Positions 46,506 to 58,482 of a DNA stretch of 64,000 nt are shown piece after piece (the stretch's first letter is position 1; each line of letters opens with the position of its first letter). The position numbers and the translations under genes are program-made. The notes beneath the pieces are model-generated. The model saw nothing but the letters and a program-made list of their open reading frames with translations, was not told where the DNA came from and did not search any database. The DNA is taken from NCBI GenBank assembly GCA_024699855.1, contig JAMPIQ010000001.1:10540001-10604000 (forward strand), in the 5' to 3' direction. This stretch comes from Aphelenchoides besseyi (lineage: Eukaryota; Nematoda; Chromadorea; Rhabditida; Aphelenchoididae).

Positions 46506-47836
46506 TCAAACACGAAGCTCAGTGAATCGCAATTGTCGTTTGGCCCAATCGTGAACTACACAAACCGAGCGTAACATCGGAGCTCCCAAAATCCACGCCT
46601 GTCGATCTCTCGGACTCAATAGCAATTGACATTTGCTTCGACTGACTTTTCGCGTCAGTTGATGGCTGGAAATCACGTAGTCGTGACCGTTGATTCGAAT
46701 CGTCATATCGAATTTGACTGAACAAGGAAGAAGGTAAATTGAACCCGACTCTTCAGCTCCAATTTCATTTGCGATTCCACGAATAACATTTGAAGGCAAG
46801 TGAACTGCATTGGAACCAGAATCAATGATTGCTGAAGCTCGATAGCGAAGTTTGTAGCCACCAACAGCAAGTTGCTGAAGAAAATGTTGGGAGATCGATT
46901 AGTGAAAACGTACATCCACTTTGAATTTCCAGAAAAAAGTTTTCGGCTCAACATTCACGAATCCAATTTCACGACCACAATTCTGGTTGTCAACTGATCC
47001 CAGCGTTATTCTGAGCATTTTAAGCGCTTGTATGAACTCCCGTCTTACCGTCCCGCGTTCTTGCATTCGGCCACATCTCCGCATTGTCGAAGAAAGATCG
47101 TAAAAATCGGATTTGAAACCACTTGCTGTTTAACAAACTCGTCGAAAATTGAACTCCCAAATTCAGTCTTCTTCGGCAAAGACATCCCGAGAATACCTAA
47201 GCGATTGACAATAAAACGAGCGATTTGCCAACCTTGATCTCCGTATTGAGTATTCGTTGCACCACCAAAACGAATCGGCCTTTTGAGTCGTAAACTCGAA
47301 TTCGTTCTTGCGTCACCAAACTGAAAGTTTCGACTTCAGAAGTCGCATTGGAAGTCTTACTGCAAACTCGTCTTGATAATATATTCCGCTCACTTTCCCA
47401 GATCCGTACTCATGCAAAAAGATCTTCTTGAATTGAATGGATGTGCTTGAAGCTTTCGGATCGTAGAGTTGAAATTTGGGTTCACAATGAGTGGATTGAC
47501 TGTCACGATTCTTGCAATCGACTCTCGGAATCCAGAAATAAGGGGAACCACTATCTACCAAAACGCGATGCAGTTTTGGGGGTGTCCCTACGCTCACGTC
47601 CGCTTAAAAACCATCGTTTTGATCTCTTCGATTGTGTTACCTTCATAAAACACATCGTAATGACCCAAAATTGTTTGGTCGTAAACATCGTGGAGTTGAA
47701 GTTGGTTGTCTAAACTTGAATAACACAAATGAGCAAAATAATTACCTTTTCTTCGATCTGCTTTTTGAGTCAACTCGATGGTGAAAGTAAGAACTTGGTG
47801 GATTAAAAGAACGACAATTGTAAATTCGCTCAACAT
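46506..47836 (-). CDS. Secreted aspartic protease (pepsin family), divergent
   Basis: ATG at 47834-47836 starts a signal peptide (LSEFTIVVLLIHQVLTFTIE) and short propeptide. Then QTILGHYDVFYEGN, VGTPPKLHRVLVDSGSPYFW (first catalytic Asp in DSG) and KASSTSIQFKKIFLHEYGSG follow. The middle is spread over several exons (47280 to 46900). The second catalytic motif is ASAIIDSGSNAVHLPSNVI, and the C-terminus has QAWILGAPMLRSVCVVHDWA. Both catalytic Asp residues are kept, although DSG replaces the commoner DTG at the first site. The stop is at 46506. Some middle joins are uncertain. Its 3' end lies 27 bp from the mariner insertion. Probably a gut or surface protease; that is inference. Confidence 0.75.
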
Positions 47837-48164
47837 CTTTTGCTTGTTAGCTTTTTGTTAACCGTTTTATGTCGGCTTTCAGCATTCTCGTTTGTTTGTT
47901 CAGCTTCGTTATTGGAAGAACAAACGATAATTTTGATGCTTGTAAACTGCTCAAATAACCAAAGAACATTACATTGCAAAAGTGAATACCAGATGAGATC
48001 GTTGAACTCTCTTGCAAGTCCATGTTCCATATAGTCTTTGTAGTCACTGGGTATGACAGAGAGCTGACGATTGCACTTTCTGTCGAATGGAAGCCTTCTC
48101 TTTGGCCTTCTGTTTCTCCTCAAATGTTTTGGCTTTTTTTGCAAATTTTTTGTTTTGTCCAAGA
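47837..48164. other. Divergent promoter region, aspartic protease / RPAP3
   Basis: About 330 bp between divergent starts. No gene; the plus-strand end is T-rich before the RPAP3 ATG. Confidence 0.4.
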
Positions 48165-49267
48165 ATGGCCGATCAACAGGTTTCTGGAGCGCGAGAAGCC
48201 GATGCGCTGCGTTTGGAGGGAAACGAACATTTCCGGCAAAAACGTTTCAATAAAGCCGTTCATACGTACAGTCGTGCATTGGAGCTCGACGTGACCGCTA
48301 TCTTGATTGCCAATCGCGCACAAGCGTATTTGAAGATGGGAAGGTACGTTGGTTCAACTTTTCATTTTTCCATTTTCTTTTTCAGTTACGAGCGTGCGGC
48401 CTCCGACGCTAACGAAGCGCTGCGTTTGGATCCGAAACTCGCGAAGGCGCTTTTTCGACGCGCCGTCGCGTTGGAGCACTTGAAATTGTATGCACGTGCC
48501 GTCGACGATTTAGAACGTCTTCTACAGTTGGATCCACAAAACTCGGAGGCGTCAAAGATGTTGGAGCGACTGAAAGGACAAGTGAGGTCGATTTTCTCTT
48601 CTTGATTTGTACCGTTTTCAGAGAGACGTTGAGGTTCTGGAGTTGACGTCGTTCACTAAATCCGAGCCGTTGCAATCGACCACGCCGTTGCGCAATGTCG
48701 AAATCAAAAAGCGACTGAAGGCGGACGAAAACGAAATGCGCACGATGAACTTGAATCAGACGCGTGTGGACGACGAGAAGCTGACAGAAGAAATCGAAGT
48801 GAACGGCGAAAACGTCGTGATTCCCGAGCCGCCAAAATCGTTCATGGAATTCTACGGAAACTCCATTGAATTGAAAGAGAAACCAAAAGTGTTTGGGGCT
48901 TATTTTCTGGTGAGAAGATTTCCAACGACTTATTCTACGGGTTTTCCAGTCGATTCCAACCTACGATTTCAACGCGATTTTCGGCGACCTGTTGGAGCCC
49001 GAGACGTTGGCGTCGATTGTACGCGCCTTAAACGTCATGGACGACGTGAAACCGGCGGCGTTGGAGTCGTTATTGGCGTTGAGCAAAGTTAATCGCTTCG
49101 ATCTGTGTGTTCTGATGGTCGCCGACGAGATTCGCGAAGGTTCGTTTTGGTCACTTCTTTCAATGCTTCTTTTTGCTTTAGATCTTCTGAGCTTTCTGCG
49201 TCGATTTGGAGTCGAGAAGGCGGACGAAATTCAACGCGTTCGAAGCGCGTTTTTGATTTCCGACTGA
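48165..49267 (+). CDS. RPAP3: RNA polymerase II-associated protein 3 (R2TP/HSP90 co-chaperone)
   Basis: RPAP3 (Tah1 in yeast) links HSP90 to the R2TP complex that assembles RNA polymerases, snoRNPs and PIKK kinases in the cytoplasm. ATG at 48165. TPR repeats occupy the first about 130 residues (ADALRLEGNEHFRQKRFNKA, YSRALELDVTAILIANRAQA, LDPKLAKALFRRAVALEHLK, DDLERLLQLDPQNSEA). A charged linker with PEPPKSFMEFY follows. The RPAP3_C domain closes the protein (YDFNAIFGDLLEPETLASIV, KPAALESLLALSKVNRFDLC). Three or four introns. About 317 aa, half the vertebrate length: one TPR block instead of two. The stop is TGA at 49265-49267. SPAG1 is the main alternative because it shares the C-terminal domain. 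Confidence 0.82.
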
Positions 49268-49315
49268 TCACTTGTTTCCAATAAATTTATTTTCAAATTG
49301 AACAGGAGAAATAAG

Positions 49316-52300
49316 TTAACTGATAGTTGAGTCCAAACAAGTCCACTGATCGGGAGCCATTGCGAAGTAGACGTCGATGGCTTCGCAGAAACGTTTGCAA
49401 TAGTTTTCGGGACTGATGACCGTTGGAAGGTGAGGAATCGGCAACGCGGTTTTGACCAACGATTCCACTTTCTTGTCCAACGTAAACGTGCGCATGTAGT
49501 CGACGATTCCGACTATTACTTCATCATTCTCCTGGCAAATTCCGGCCAACAGCGAGTAGTCCATGATGTCCTGAAAAAGATTGCTATTCAGCTTCAGACT
49601 TCAAAACTCGCTTGAGAGCTCAGGAAATGACTGTCGTTATGAATCGCTTGTTTGAGTGCAACTTTCGAGTGATGATTCACGTACAGCTGATTGGCCCACA
49701 GATCCTGAACCAAATTTTCGTCCAAAAGCACCGGCTGTTCAGTTTTTGTGGATCCGTAGCTAAAAGAAAAGGAGTTGAAGATTTGAAAGCTACAACCAAC
49801 CGATTTCGTAATGAGCCTTTCAGATCCCACATTTGTTTGATGTTCTTTTGATAGAACAAGTATTCCATTACCAAAACGTCCATTTTCAGCTGCGAACTCT
49901 CCAATTTCGAAGTGTAACCGATTCGATAGACACCGTAGATCTTGCACAGAGCCGTCAGTTTCTTTTCTCCCAACGAATTGAGTACATAGTCGATGTAGCG
50001 TGGTGCACAGGTTTTGAAGGACTCCATTTCGAGTCGTGACATCTGTTTGAAGACGAAACGCTCATCGTGAGTTCGAAAGAACGAAGCCCCCGACTTCCCG
50101 CCCTGCGGATTCCACGGTTGAGATTGCGATAGTGAACGCAAGAAGTCGTGTTCGTCGGGAACGAAAATCGTGTCGCGAAACTGATGGAACAGTTCGGCAA
50201 AATAAACCTAAGAAAATGAGATCGAATAGCAAATTTCTCATTACCTTAACGTAATAATGAGCTTTCGAATCGGCGAAATCGATTTCGATTGACTGAGAAT
50301 TTGGGTCGTCGGGTGTTTGTTGAGCATCTGCGGAATGTAACATCGGGGTTAAAGTGGAGCTGCTCAAATTTGAAGCCAAAAAACTCGAAGTTGATGAGAA
50401 TCCTGTGGGATTTGCAGCGGAAGTTGACGCGGCGACCGAAGCCAAATTGTTCGTCCACGTGAGTGAGCTGTTGGATGAACCGCGTTTTCTTTGCTGAGCT
50501 GCCAATTGTCGACGTTTATCAGCGTAATCTTTGGATGCCAAAGCATAGGCAATCATCTAAAGCAAATGAACTAGTGGCTATGAGTATACCTACTGATCCG
50601 ATGTCCGGAGTTATTCTGCCTTTTGCATCAACGGTATCACGAACAACCACCGGTAAGATTCCGCGGTGTAACGGCAACTCAAAATGCTGTTGCTTTTGAA
50701 ATGGCGAAGGCAAAGTTAAGTTTTGGACTTTGGGAAGCGGAATCGATCCATCAGTTGCTTCGGTGGTCGCTAGAAAACTGTCCGTGTCCAAACATTGCAA
50801 CTCGTCAGTTTTTTCGGTGCTGGCCAACGAAATGTTGAATTTGGCACAAAGATTCCGTAAACGAGCCGACGGATCCAACTCGACTGTCGCGGTCGAGGTT
50901 CCAGTGGTCGTTGTAGTAATTGATGGTCCTTTTTTGTCGTTCCATTCGTCAATCAATGAACTCAAAAAGTGACGACCACGAGTCAAACACTCATCAGATT
51001 GAATGTAAGCGGTGTCGTTCGAATCGATTGTATCGTGAGTAGCAAACACATTTCTCACGTTGAAGTCATTGAATAGATTCCTAAGAGTGAAAGTTATGAA
51101 AGAAGTTGTATAAACAACCCACTCGAAGTGCTCCATCACTTTGCGTAGAATAGGATAAGCGGCGGTTGCATTAGTCGCCAACTCCAAATCCTTAAACAGC
51201 TCGGCACCCAATCGTTTCAACTCCTTTTGTTCGGTCAGAAGACTTCTGCATGGAATCGGACGACTGCGAATTGTGCATAACATCGGTGCGAATAAAATGT
51301 GAAGCGGTCGAACGGGTTGAACTTTGAAAACGGTGGCGGTTCCGAACATCGAAAACATCTGACAATGTTCGTGAAAGGTGCAATGATCACAGGAAAGATC
51401 GGAGTCCGCTATTCGCATTTCCGAATTCCAGTGGACAGCGTTGGCCAAGTAGTCAATAAATTTAGCGAAGCTGAGATTCTGAGTCAACAGATCCACCGTT
51501 TTGATTGCCGATTTGGCTCCGCATTTGGTACAGAACTTCCAAGAGACCAATTCGTTCTAAACTAGCAATTAAGAGAGCAACTCACTTGTACGAACCTTGT
51601 CGACTTGTTGCAATTCGTCCATCGGACACATCTCCAGAAACTGCGTATCCGACTTTCCATTCAATGCGTAGGTGTTCACTTCGATACTCGCGCAATTGTG
51701 GATGATGCGCCGCAAATGATCAATCATTGACTTGTCACATTCTTTGCAACGATAATCGACATTGAAACAAAAGCGCTTCAGAAACGTTCCGATGGTCATA
51801 TCTTCGCCTCCTGAGTAGAATCGCCAAACCAACAGTGATGGACCCGAACAGAAAGAACCGACGTTTTGAAAACGTCGGAAATTAGCTTCAGCGCAATAAA
51901 GAAATGCACACTGTTGATGTTTGTATGGATTCAGAACGTCGACATTCAAACCAACAGCTTTGGCCAAACCGTTTTGTGCGCGTTTCTCGAGTTCCGTTTT
52001 CTGCTTTTTGCTTAAACAATAACCATTGATGCAATCAATTCATTAGCTGACCTCTTCTCTCGCATTTCCTTTTTGATTTCGTTCAAACGACGTGCCAACA
52101 GAATCGAACGAACTCGAAACTCGGGCATCAGATCGTTTGGTTGTTTCAAATAGCGACCGCTGTTAATCGTGTGCACGTGCCGCTCTTCAATGGCACGTTG
52201 ATTCTCGTCGAGTTCCGATCTCAACTCTCGTAGCTGCTGCTCCGCTTCACTTTGTGCTGCTGCTCCTTCGTCCAATTCAGAATCGCGGTAAAAGTGAAAC

Positions 52301-54894
52301 GGCGGCTGAAAGACGACAATTAGAATCCCATTATGAAGATGAGTGGTTTTCTGGAGATTATTAAAGTAAAAACATATTGATACTTAAGTTACAAGATAAA
52401 TTAATGAGAGATTGGATAAAGGTGACCAAAAGAAAAATATTGTTTCCGGCCGGGATCGAACCGGCGACCTCCAGTGCTCTCAAACACTGTAAGACTGGCG
52501 GGATAACCACTACCCTACGGAAACACACGACCACTGAGTCGGTCTTTTCGAACAAACTGCAGCGGACGCTTTTCGTTCGTGTGTTCAATGAGCGAAGTGG
52601 TCCTCTCTGGTACCCGAGTAGGGAATGAGAGGCCACGGAGATCGTTTTTGAGAAGATAACAAAACTGATTGGAAGGAGAGGACATCTGTCTTCATTCAAT
52701 GTTTGTTATTCGGACATTAATCGTTGTGGTTGTTTGATAGGAACTTAAGTTCGAAACAAACCTTCTTGAAATACGACCGTAAAAAACAGTCGCGACCACG
52801 TCGAGTTTCCAGGAACGGTGGAGTCAAACGTAAAACTGGAGAATTGGTTAGTGGAGCACGTCGCATTGTTGAAACAAATTCGTTTGCTTCGTCCACTGGA
52901 TCCGAATCCGCATTTTGATTTAATGAACAAACTTCACAGGTCGAACGAATCGATGGACCGGTAGAGTTGAAGAGATGTATGAAGGCGCGTTCACATCGAT
53001 TGGAATATCGCATTTGAAGCAGAAGTCGTAGAATGCGTTTTACCGCCGTGCACTCGTGTATTGTTGGAGCTCGAATCACCACCGAAATGCCCAATGCGGG
53101 ATCACATTCGTCCAAAACGAGCAAATTCTTCTGTTTTCCGTCGGCCAAATTCACCGTTCGTTGATAGTAACGCGGACAGAAGCCGACTCGTGGCTGAAGA
53201 AGAGAGATTGAAACTCGTCGTTTCGATAACTAACTTGTAGAAACTGAGCATCCAACGATGAGATGATGTCCGCGTTTGTTGAACGCGCCAAGCGTTCCAA
53301 AATTGTCGCCTTCAAATTCGCACACAAACCTATTTGTGCGTCCAGAAGCAACTCCAAGGCGGTGGTGGAAACCGAGTGTTCGACCAACAGCAACGAGACT
53401 TTGCGCGACGCGATTCTGTCGATTTGATTTCGTAGATAGTCGTTTTCCTGAGTGAGAATCGGCTCCAGCGATGAGATACGCTCGATCACTCGCTCGTAAG
53501 AGATGTTGCCGGAAAGAAGCAGAATCGACGCGTTCTCACCGTACGGCAACATCGATTTGTGGTGAAGACTTTTGGAGAAGACGACACCGTTGATTTTCTG
53601 AAAACTTTCTTTCGCATGTTTCCATTGTTAAGCTGCAAACCTCAACGGACGGTGGACCATTGACGTGAAGTTTTTTAATGTGAACATAATCGAGAATGTT
53701 GATCAGTTTCGGTCGCTGTGCGGTGTCCACTTTCACAATCTCCACGATTTCGCCGGCCAATTGCCAAATCAACGGTTTCCAAATAGTCTTCGCGAGCTTC
53801 TCGCGTTCTAACAAATGATCCAACAGTGCTTCCGTTTGCGCGTCGAAGAGCCGTTGAATCGACGGTGTTTCTTCGTGATCGTGGAAGAAGGCCGAACGCC
53901 AATTCTTTCGCAACTCGAACGGTGTCGTTGGCGGAGTGACAGCCGGACAATCAAATTTGACGGCCGATGGCGATGCGGAAAGTTGAGGTGGAGCGAAAAG
54001 AAGTTGGTTTTGGGTATTCAGATTCCGCACCTTCAAGAAGACTCAACAAAGAACTTTAAAAGAGAACTCACCCATTCGGGCTCATCGGCTTCGGCCGACG
54101 GTTCGTAGGTCGACTTCAAAGTGCTATGCATCAGTGGGTCCGCGAATTCTGAAAACGAAAATAGGAAAAAACTCGGAGATTGTAGCCGACCATTCAGATT
54201 CAGGTTCTTTGTTTCGTTGGCCAAATTCAACGGATCCACCACCGGCTCTTCAATTTGTGGCGATGGCAAACTCGAGTTTTTGCGTCTCAACTTCTCGGAA
54301 ACAGCCGGCGAGTTTCCGCGTTTCGGTGTCGAGTTGATGGGCAGATCGGAGTCCACGACGTAAATGCCCACACGCTCCAAACAATAATTGCACAAACGCA
54401 ACATTCCTGTGTAACCCAAATCGGCTCCGGAAATCTGTTTTCCACAGCATTTGCCACAGAATATCTGAGCGCAGAATCGACAGTGATGACGACGGCGAAA
54501 CGTGGTGAATCGCTCGTGACACTCGTAGCACTCTTTCGCCGACGAATCGGGCATCCAATACTGTCGAAAAACCGATTGATTGTAGTCAACGAGCTCTCGT
54601 TCGGATCCACTGATCAATTGACTGATTCGCGACGAGATCTTTCGCTCCGGAACTGAAAAGCGAAAGGAAAAAAGTTGAAGGAAAGAACGAACCTTTGGTG
54701 TCAACTTCCAATTCAGCTTCTTTTGGCTCTGTTGGCAGTTCGCTCGGCACCATCGTCGATGTACTGGCGGTCGTGTAGTCGGTGAAGAATTTGCGAAAGA
54801 ACCCGCCGATTCCCGAGCCACTTTCACGTCCGGTCGAGGCATCGGGATCTTCGTCTACGTGGAAGGGAAAAGAGGTGAAATCCGAGTTGCTCAT
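49316..54894 (-). CDS. PIKFYVE: 1-phosphatidylinositol 3-phosphate 5-kinase (PIKfyve/Fab1)
   Basis: Makes PI(3,5)P2 from PI3P on endosome and lysosome membranes. The order is complete. Near the N-terminus an FYVE zinc finger binds PI3P (YWMPDSSAKECYECHERFTT, FRRRHHCRFCAQIFCGKCC). A Cpn60/CCT-like domain lies at about 53900-52760 (VNGPPSVEVC, MLPYGENASILLLSGNISYE). A Cys-rich region is at 51960-51350 (FLKRFCFNVDYRCKECDKSM). The PIPK catalytic domain is at the end (GGKSGASFFRTHDERFVFKQ, DLKGSLRNR, VLLDENL, DYSLLAGI, VGIVDYMRTFTLDKKVESLV). Catalytic motifs are intact. About 1500 aa against about 2100 in vertebrates, with shortened linkers; more than ten introns, one of 456 nt holding a tRNA gene. 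The start at 54894 is preferred; an in-frame ATG at 54987 is the alternative. Stop TAA at 49316-49318. Confidence 0.93.
52441..52524 (-). tRNA. tRNA-Val(UAC) with an 11-nt intron, nested in a PIKFYVE intron
   Basis: The minus strand folds as a full cloverleaf. Acceptor GTTTCCG pairs with CGGAAAC (discriminator A at 52441). The D stem is GGG/CCC with loop AGTGGTTAT. The anticodon stem is CCAGT/ACTGG, the variable loop AGGTC, and the T stem GCCGG/CCGGC with loop TTCGATC. The anticodon loop is C-T-TAC-A and then, after the intron GTGTTTGAGAG, C; this is the standard position between bases 37 and 38. Mature length is 73 nt. It lies inside the PIKFYVE intron 52306-52761, on the same strand. Confidence 0.93.
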
Positions 54895-55934
54895 GATCCC
54901 AAAGATCGAAATTTGCAATTTTTTGCCTTTGATTTCTGAAGCAAAAAGCCAAATGTTTTCGAAGAAACCTTCTGCTCGAGATATCATCTGTTCATTTCGT
55001 CCACCGATTTCAATCCCACAGCCACAAGCTCTTCGCTCTCAGCCCCTGATCGACTTCTTTTCGTTGTCCACTTGGCCGGAAGTGATTGATCCGTAAAGAC
55101 CGAAACTTTCGCGCCACTTTCATCGCCCATCTGGTTGGGGGCAATAGAGGTCGTTTTAGTGGGTGGACGGAGAGCGCGCGATGGCGCAGTGGTTAGCGGA
55201 AAACGTTGACTATGATTACATTAACCGTTAGAACTTTGATAGAGAAACTGAAAACACCAATTTGATAGGCCTGAGTCACGTTTTCTTTTTCTCATGATTC
55301 CGCCACACACGTGCTGCTTCCGAGTGTGTTCGCGATTGAAAAAGACACGAACTGGCTGGCACTTAAAATTTCTCCCGCCTTTTTTCTTTCGCTCTCCGAT
55401 TCGCTTCTCATTTTTCATTTCAAACAAGAAACTTTCCGCCTTCACTGCTCGTGTCCTTAAAAGTGGGTTCCGATCACACCCACGTGCGTCGTTTTGACCT
55501 TCGCGTTTCCGCGAAACGAAGGAAAATCGCCATCTGCGAAGACTTTTTCCGCGTTTCTTCGCCGTCCAACTCAACGGCTTCCTCGCAGTTCTTTTTTTGT
55601 CAACGCGGCGCCGAGACGACGATTTCTCTTTCTCTTGGGATTTGCGGTCACATGTTTTTTGTGTCGCGAACATTAAGCGAACGCTCGTGAATTTTCAACG
55701 TGAGAAAGTGCGCCTTCGACGACGATAATCATTTGCGTCCCGATTCACTCACGTTCGATATAAGAGTGGTCGATGAAATGAACGTTGGAATGGCTCTCAT
55801 GATTCTAACTGAATGCAACTCTTGGTCACCGTCGCGATTATACGAGCCGCTTCAACGTCCTCGACGCTCTCTTTTCGATTCCAACATTTCTTTCGCTTTT
55901 CGATCGTTCGTCAATTCGACGTTCTGAACGCAAA
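54895..55934. other. Divergent promoter region, PIKFYVE / LAMTOR4
   Basis: About 1 kb between two divergent starts. The plus strand is pyrimidine-rich (long C/T runs at 55260-55640), and long minus frames there are its purine-rich shadow. No gene is supported. Confidence 0.4.
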
Positions 55935-56728
55935 ATGTTTTCGAAAGGCCGGAAACGACGTCAAGAAGGTTTTGGTTTTTATCGAGAGTCACGTGCGTCT
56001 TTTTTCCGGTCACACAGCGCTCTTTTTCAGACGTTTTTCCACGTGCGTTCCGTTTTTTTCTCTACGTTTTGCGTTTCCAGCAATTGAGAATCCAAACGAA
56101 CAACCCGAAAACGCGGCGGCCGTCGAAGCCGTTGAGACGCAGCAGTCGATGGAATCGGCGGTCGAAGACGTCGTGGCGGAGCCGTCGAAGCTCGAGGAAG
56201 AAGAACGAGAGGAGACGGACGAGGAGATCGAAGGCTTCATGGTAATCAACGATGGAAAGATCGAAGAGGTAGGTGACCAACGAGAACACAAACTGAAAGC
56301 GACTGCTCATTTTTATCTTCTGAAGATGTTGCACGGTCTTAAACTCTTGGTTTTCAGGCCGAGGGTTCGTTGGTCGGACAGGATCGTTTGGCGACATTGT
56401 TCACGAAGTTGATCTACGCAGGATCAGCTACCGACATTCTGAGCACCGGCGAGGAGTTTCGCACGTTGACAATCGCTTTTCCCAAACACTGTTATTCGGT
56501 TTCACGTTCCGGCCCACGGATTTACATCTCCCGTTACGCGCACTTGTCACGTTCGGCCGAAGTCTTTGTCAACTCGAATAAGAACACCGTCGAAGTGGCA
56601 GAGAAGAAGATAGAAGACAAGAAGAAGGTCGAGGACGAGTTGGCGGAAATGCGAATCGCCGAAGAGAACCCGGGTAAGTGGTCTAAAGTCGAAGCGAAAA
56701 CTCTTCGTTGTTTTCAGCCAATCACTGA
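55935..56728 (+). CDS. LAMTOR4: Ragulator subunit LAMTOR4-like, with acidic N-terminal extension
   Basis: LAMTOR4 is a roadblock-fold subunit of the lysosomal Ragulator complex that anchors Rag GTPases for mTORC1. The core here is EIEGFMVINDGKIEEAEGSL, then VGQDRLATLFTKLIYAG, and FRTLTIAFPKHCYSVSRSGP followed by RIYISR, matching GYLVLSEGAVLASSGDL...[25 protein letters not shown]-type sequence in vertebrates. It is preceded by a Glu/Ala-rich extension of about 55 residues (VEDVVAEPSKLEEEEREETD) and followed by a coiled-coil tail (KKIEDKKKVEDELAEMRIAE). Exons: about 55935-55970, about 56080-56270, about 56359-56675, and a last one coding only the final three to four residues (stop 56726-56728). 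Human LAMTOR4 is 99 aa; this one is about 180. The first join is a proposal. Confidence 0.7.
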
Positions 56729-56838
56729 GATCTCTTCGTTCTTAATGTCATGGTAAAACAAGCTCTCTATAATCTCTCTAAAGCAATGAGCTTTTTTGTG
56801 ATCTTAAACATATTTTAATAAACGATTCCGACACAACA

Positions 56839-58482
56839 ATCTAATTTAGCTTTTCAAGAATCTTTTCGGCCGCTTCCAACGTCTCGTCCTTCTGCAAAAT
56901 CCCCATCAGATGAACAGTTAACCAAGCGATAACTCACCTTGAAGAAACAGAGACGAACAAAGTGATCGTTTCCGACTTTATGCTCCGGAGAATAGAAAGC
57001 GGATGGTGGAATGGTGGCCAATTTCTTCTCGCGGCACAACCACCGGACGAAACGGAAATCCAAATCTCCATCGTCGCCCTTCTTGAACGGTCCATCTGAA
57101 ACAATAGAGATGAGAAAAAGGAAAATTAACAAACCGAATTGTTGGAAGTCGGCAATCATGAAGTATCCGGCATCCGGAACAATCGGATTCATTCCCGCCT
57201 TTTTCAAGTAGGCAGCCAACCGATCCCGTTTCGGCAGCAGTTCAGCGGCCATCCCATACAGAAGATAGGATTCCCGACTCTTCGACTCGACGAGCTCAAA
57301 TTCGCGTTCAAAGGCCGCTGCTACAGCTTCTTGTTGAACGGTCGGACACGTGAACACGCAGTTTTGATGAATCGCCTTTAAGGGCTGCAACAAATTCGCC
57401 GGACCTAACGCCCAACCCAATTTCCATCCCGTCGCCTGGAATTCACTAATAAAAGAAAAGTCCAAAGCTGAACTTACCGAAAAAGCTTTGCCGGCCGATC
57501 CAATGGTTATCGTTCGCTCGTACATATCCGGCAAACTCGCTGAAATTACGACCCAAGAGATCAATAGAAACAGAACGTACAAACCGAAACGTATCATCTC
57601 TTTCCCGGGATACACGTGCCACTCGTAAACCTCGTCACTCACTACCAACAGGTCGAACTCTTTGGCCAATTCAGCGACAGCATTCAACTCCTCTCGATTG
57701 TATAGTTTGCCTAAAAGCAAGTGGAAACAACTCTAACGATTACAAACCCGTTGGGTTGTTGGGATTGTTCAGAATCAGCATTTTGGTTTTATCCGTGATT
57801 TTCGATCGCAGTTTTTCGATGTTCAAAACGTAGTCGGCACTCGTGGTCGCGTTCGGTTTCAAGTCGAGAGTAATCGGCACCGGCACACCTCCGGCCATTC
57901 GAATCTGTGGCACATAGGAATCGTAAGCCGGTTCGATGACTAAGATCCGATTTGAACGAACGAAAAAGCGAAACAACTAACCGATCACTTCGTCTCCTTT
58001 GTTCAACCATCCAATACATGAGTAGTAGAGCGCCAAATAGGCACCAACCGTGACTAGAACATCGTCCATTGGGTTGACTTGAACACCGAGAAGTCGGGAG
58101 TAGAATTTCGACAGAATCTGAACCAGACGTCCGTGTCCAAAGCCACTGCAAGAACCGAACTGAATGGGAACCGTGGTTCCGAGTTTACCGCGTGTATTGA
58201 TGCCAATCCGTTCGCTCGGGATGTTGTGCGATCTTCAGCAGCAAATCGGCACAAATCTGCGGCATCGGAGCATCCGGAAAGCCCTGAAAAATTGGAGAAC
58301 AACCAAAAAAACGAATCACTTACTTGTCCCAAATTCACGGCTTTGCATTCTGCCGCTAGAGTCGTAAACTCAACCCTAAACCGGCAAATTCAACGGAAAC
58401 CAACGAAAACCAACCAGATACTCGGTTTGCTGTTCCTGGCGACTTCAGATGGCTCTCGAGTTGCCAGCGGTCGGGTGTTCAT
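56839..58482 (-). CDS. KYAT: Kynurenine aminotransferase / cysteine-S-conjugate beta-lyase (KYAT family)
   Basis: PLP-dependent class I aminotransferase that converts kynurenine to kynurenic acid with a 2-oxo acid. ATG at 58480-58482. Motifs in order: EFTTLAAECKAVNLGQ (joined to) GFPDAPMPQ; VLVTVGAYLALYYSCIGWL; ILVIEPAYDSYVPQIRMAGG; MLILNNPNNPTG; DLLVVSDEVYEWHVYPGKEM; the PLP-lysine loop TIGSAGKAFSATGWKLGWAL (split by an intron); HQNCVFTCPTVQQEAVAAA; PDAGYFMIADFQQF; and the C-terminal LDFRFVRWLCREKKLATIPP with DHFVRLCFFK. About seven short introns and about 420 aa, the normal length. Stop TAG at 56839-56841. KYAT1 and KYAT3 cannot be separated by eye. The Gly-Ala-Tyr of VGAYLA replaces the usual GA.GAL. 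Confidence 0.9.

Noticed and set aside
55178..55230. tRNA-like start (GATGGCGCAGTGGTTAGCGG)
   Set aside because: It resembles an A box and D arm, but no acceptor-stem partner, anticodon stem or T arm follows within tRNA length.
55221..55673. 150-codon minus-strand open frame rich in Arg and Lys
   Set aside because: It is the reverse of a long pyrimidine-rich stretch on the plus strand; the composition is explained by base bias and there is no start or splice support.
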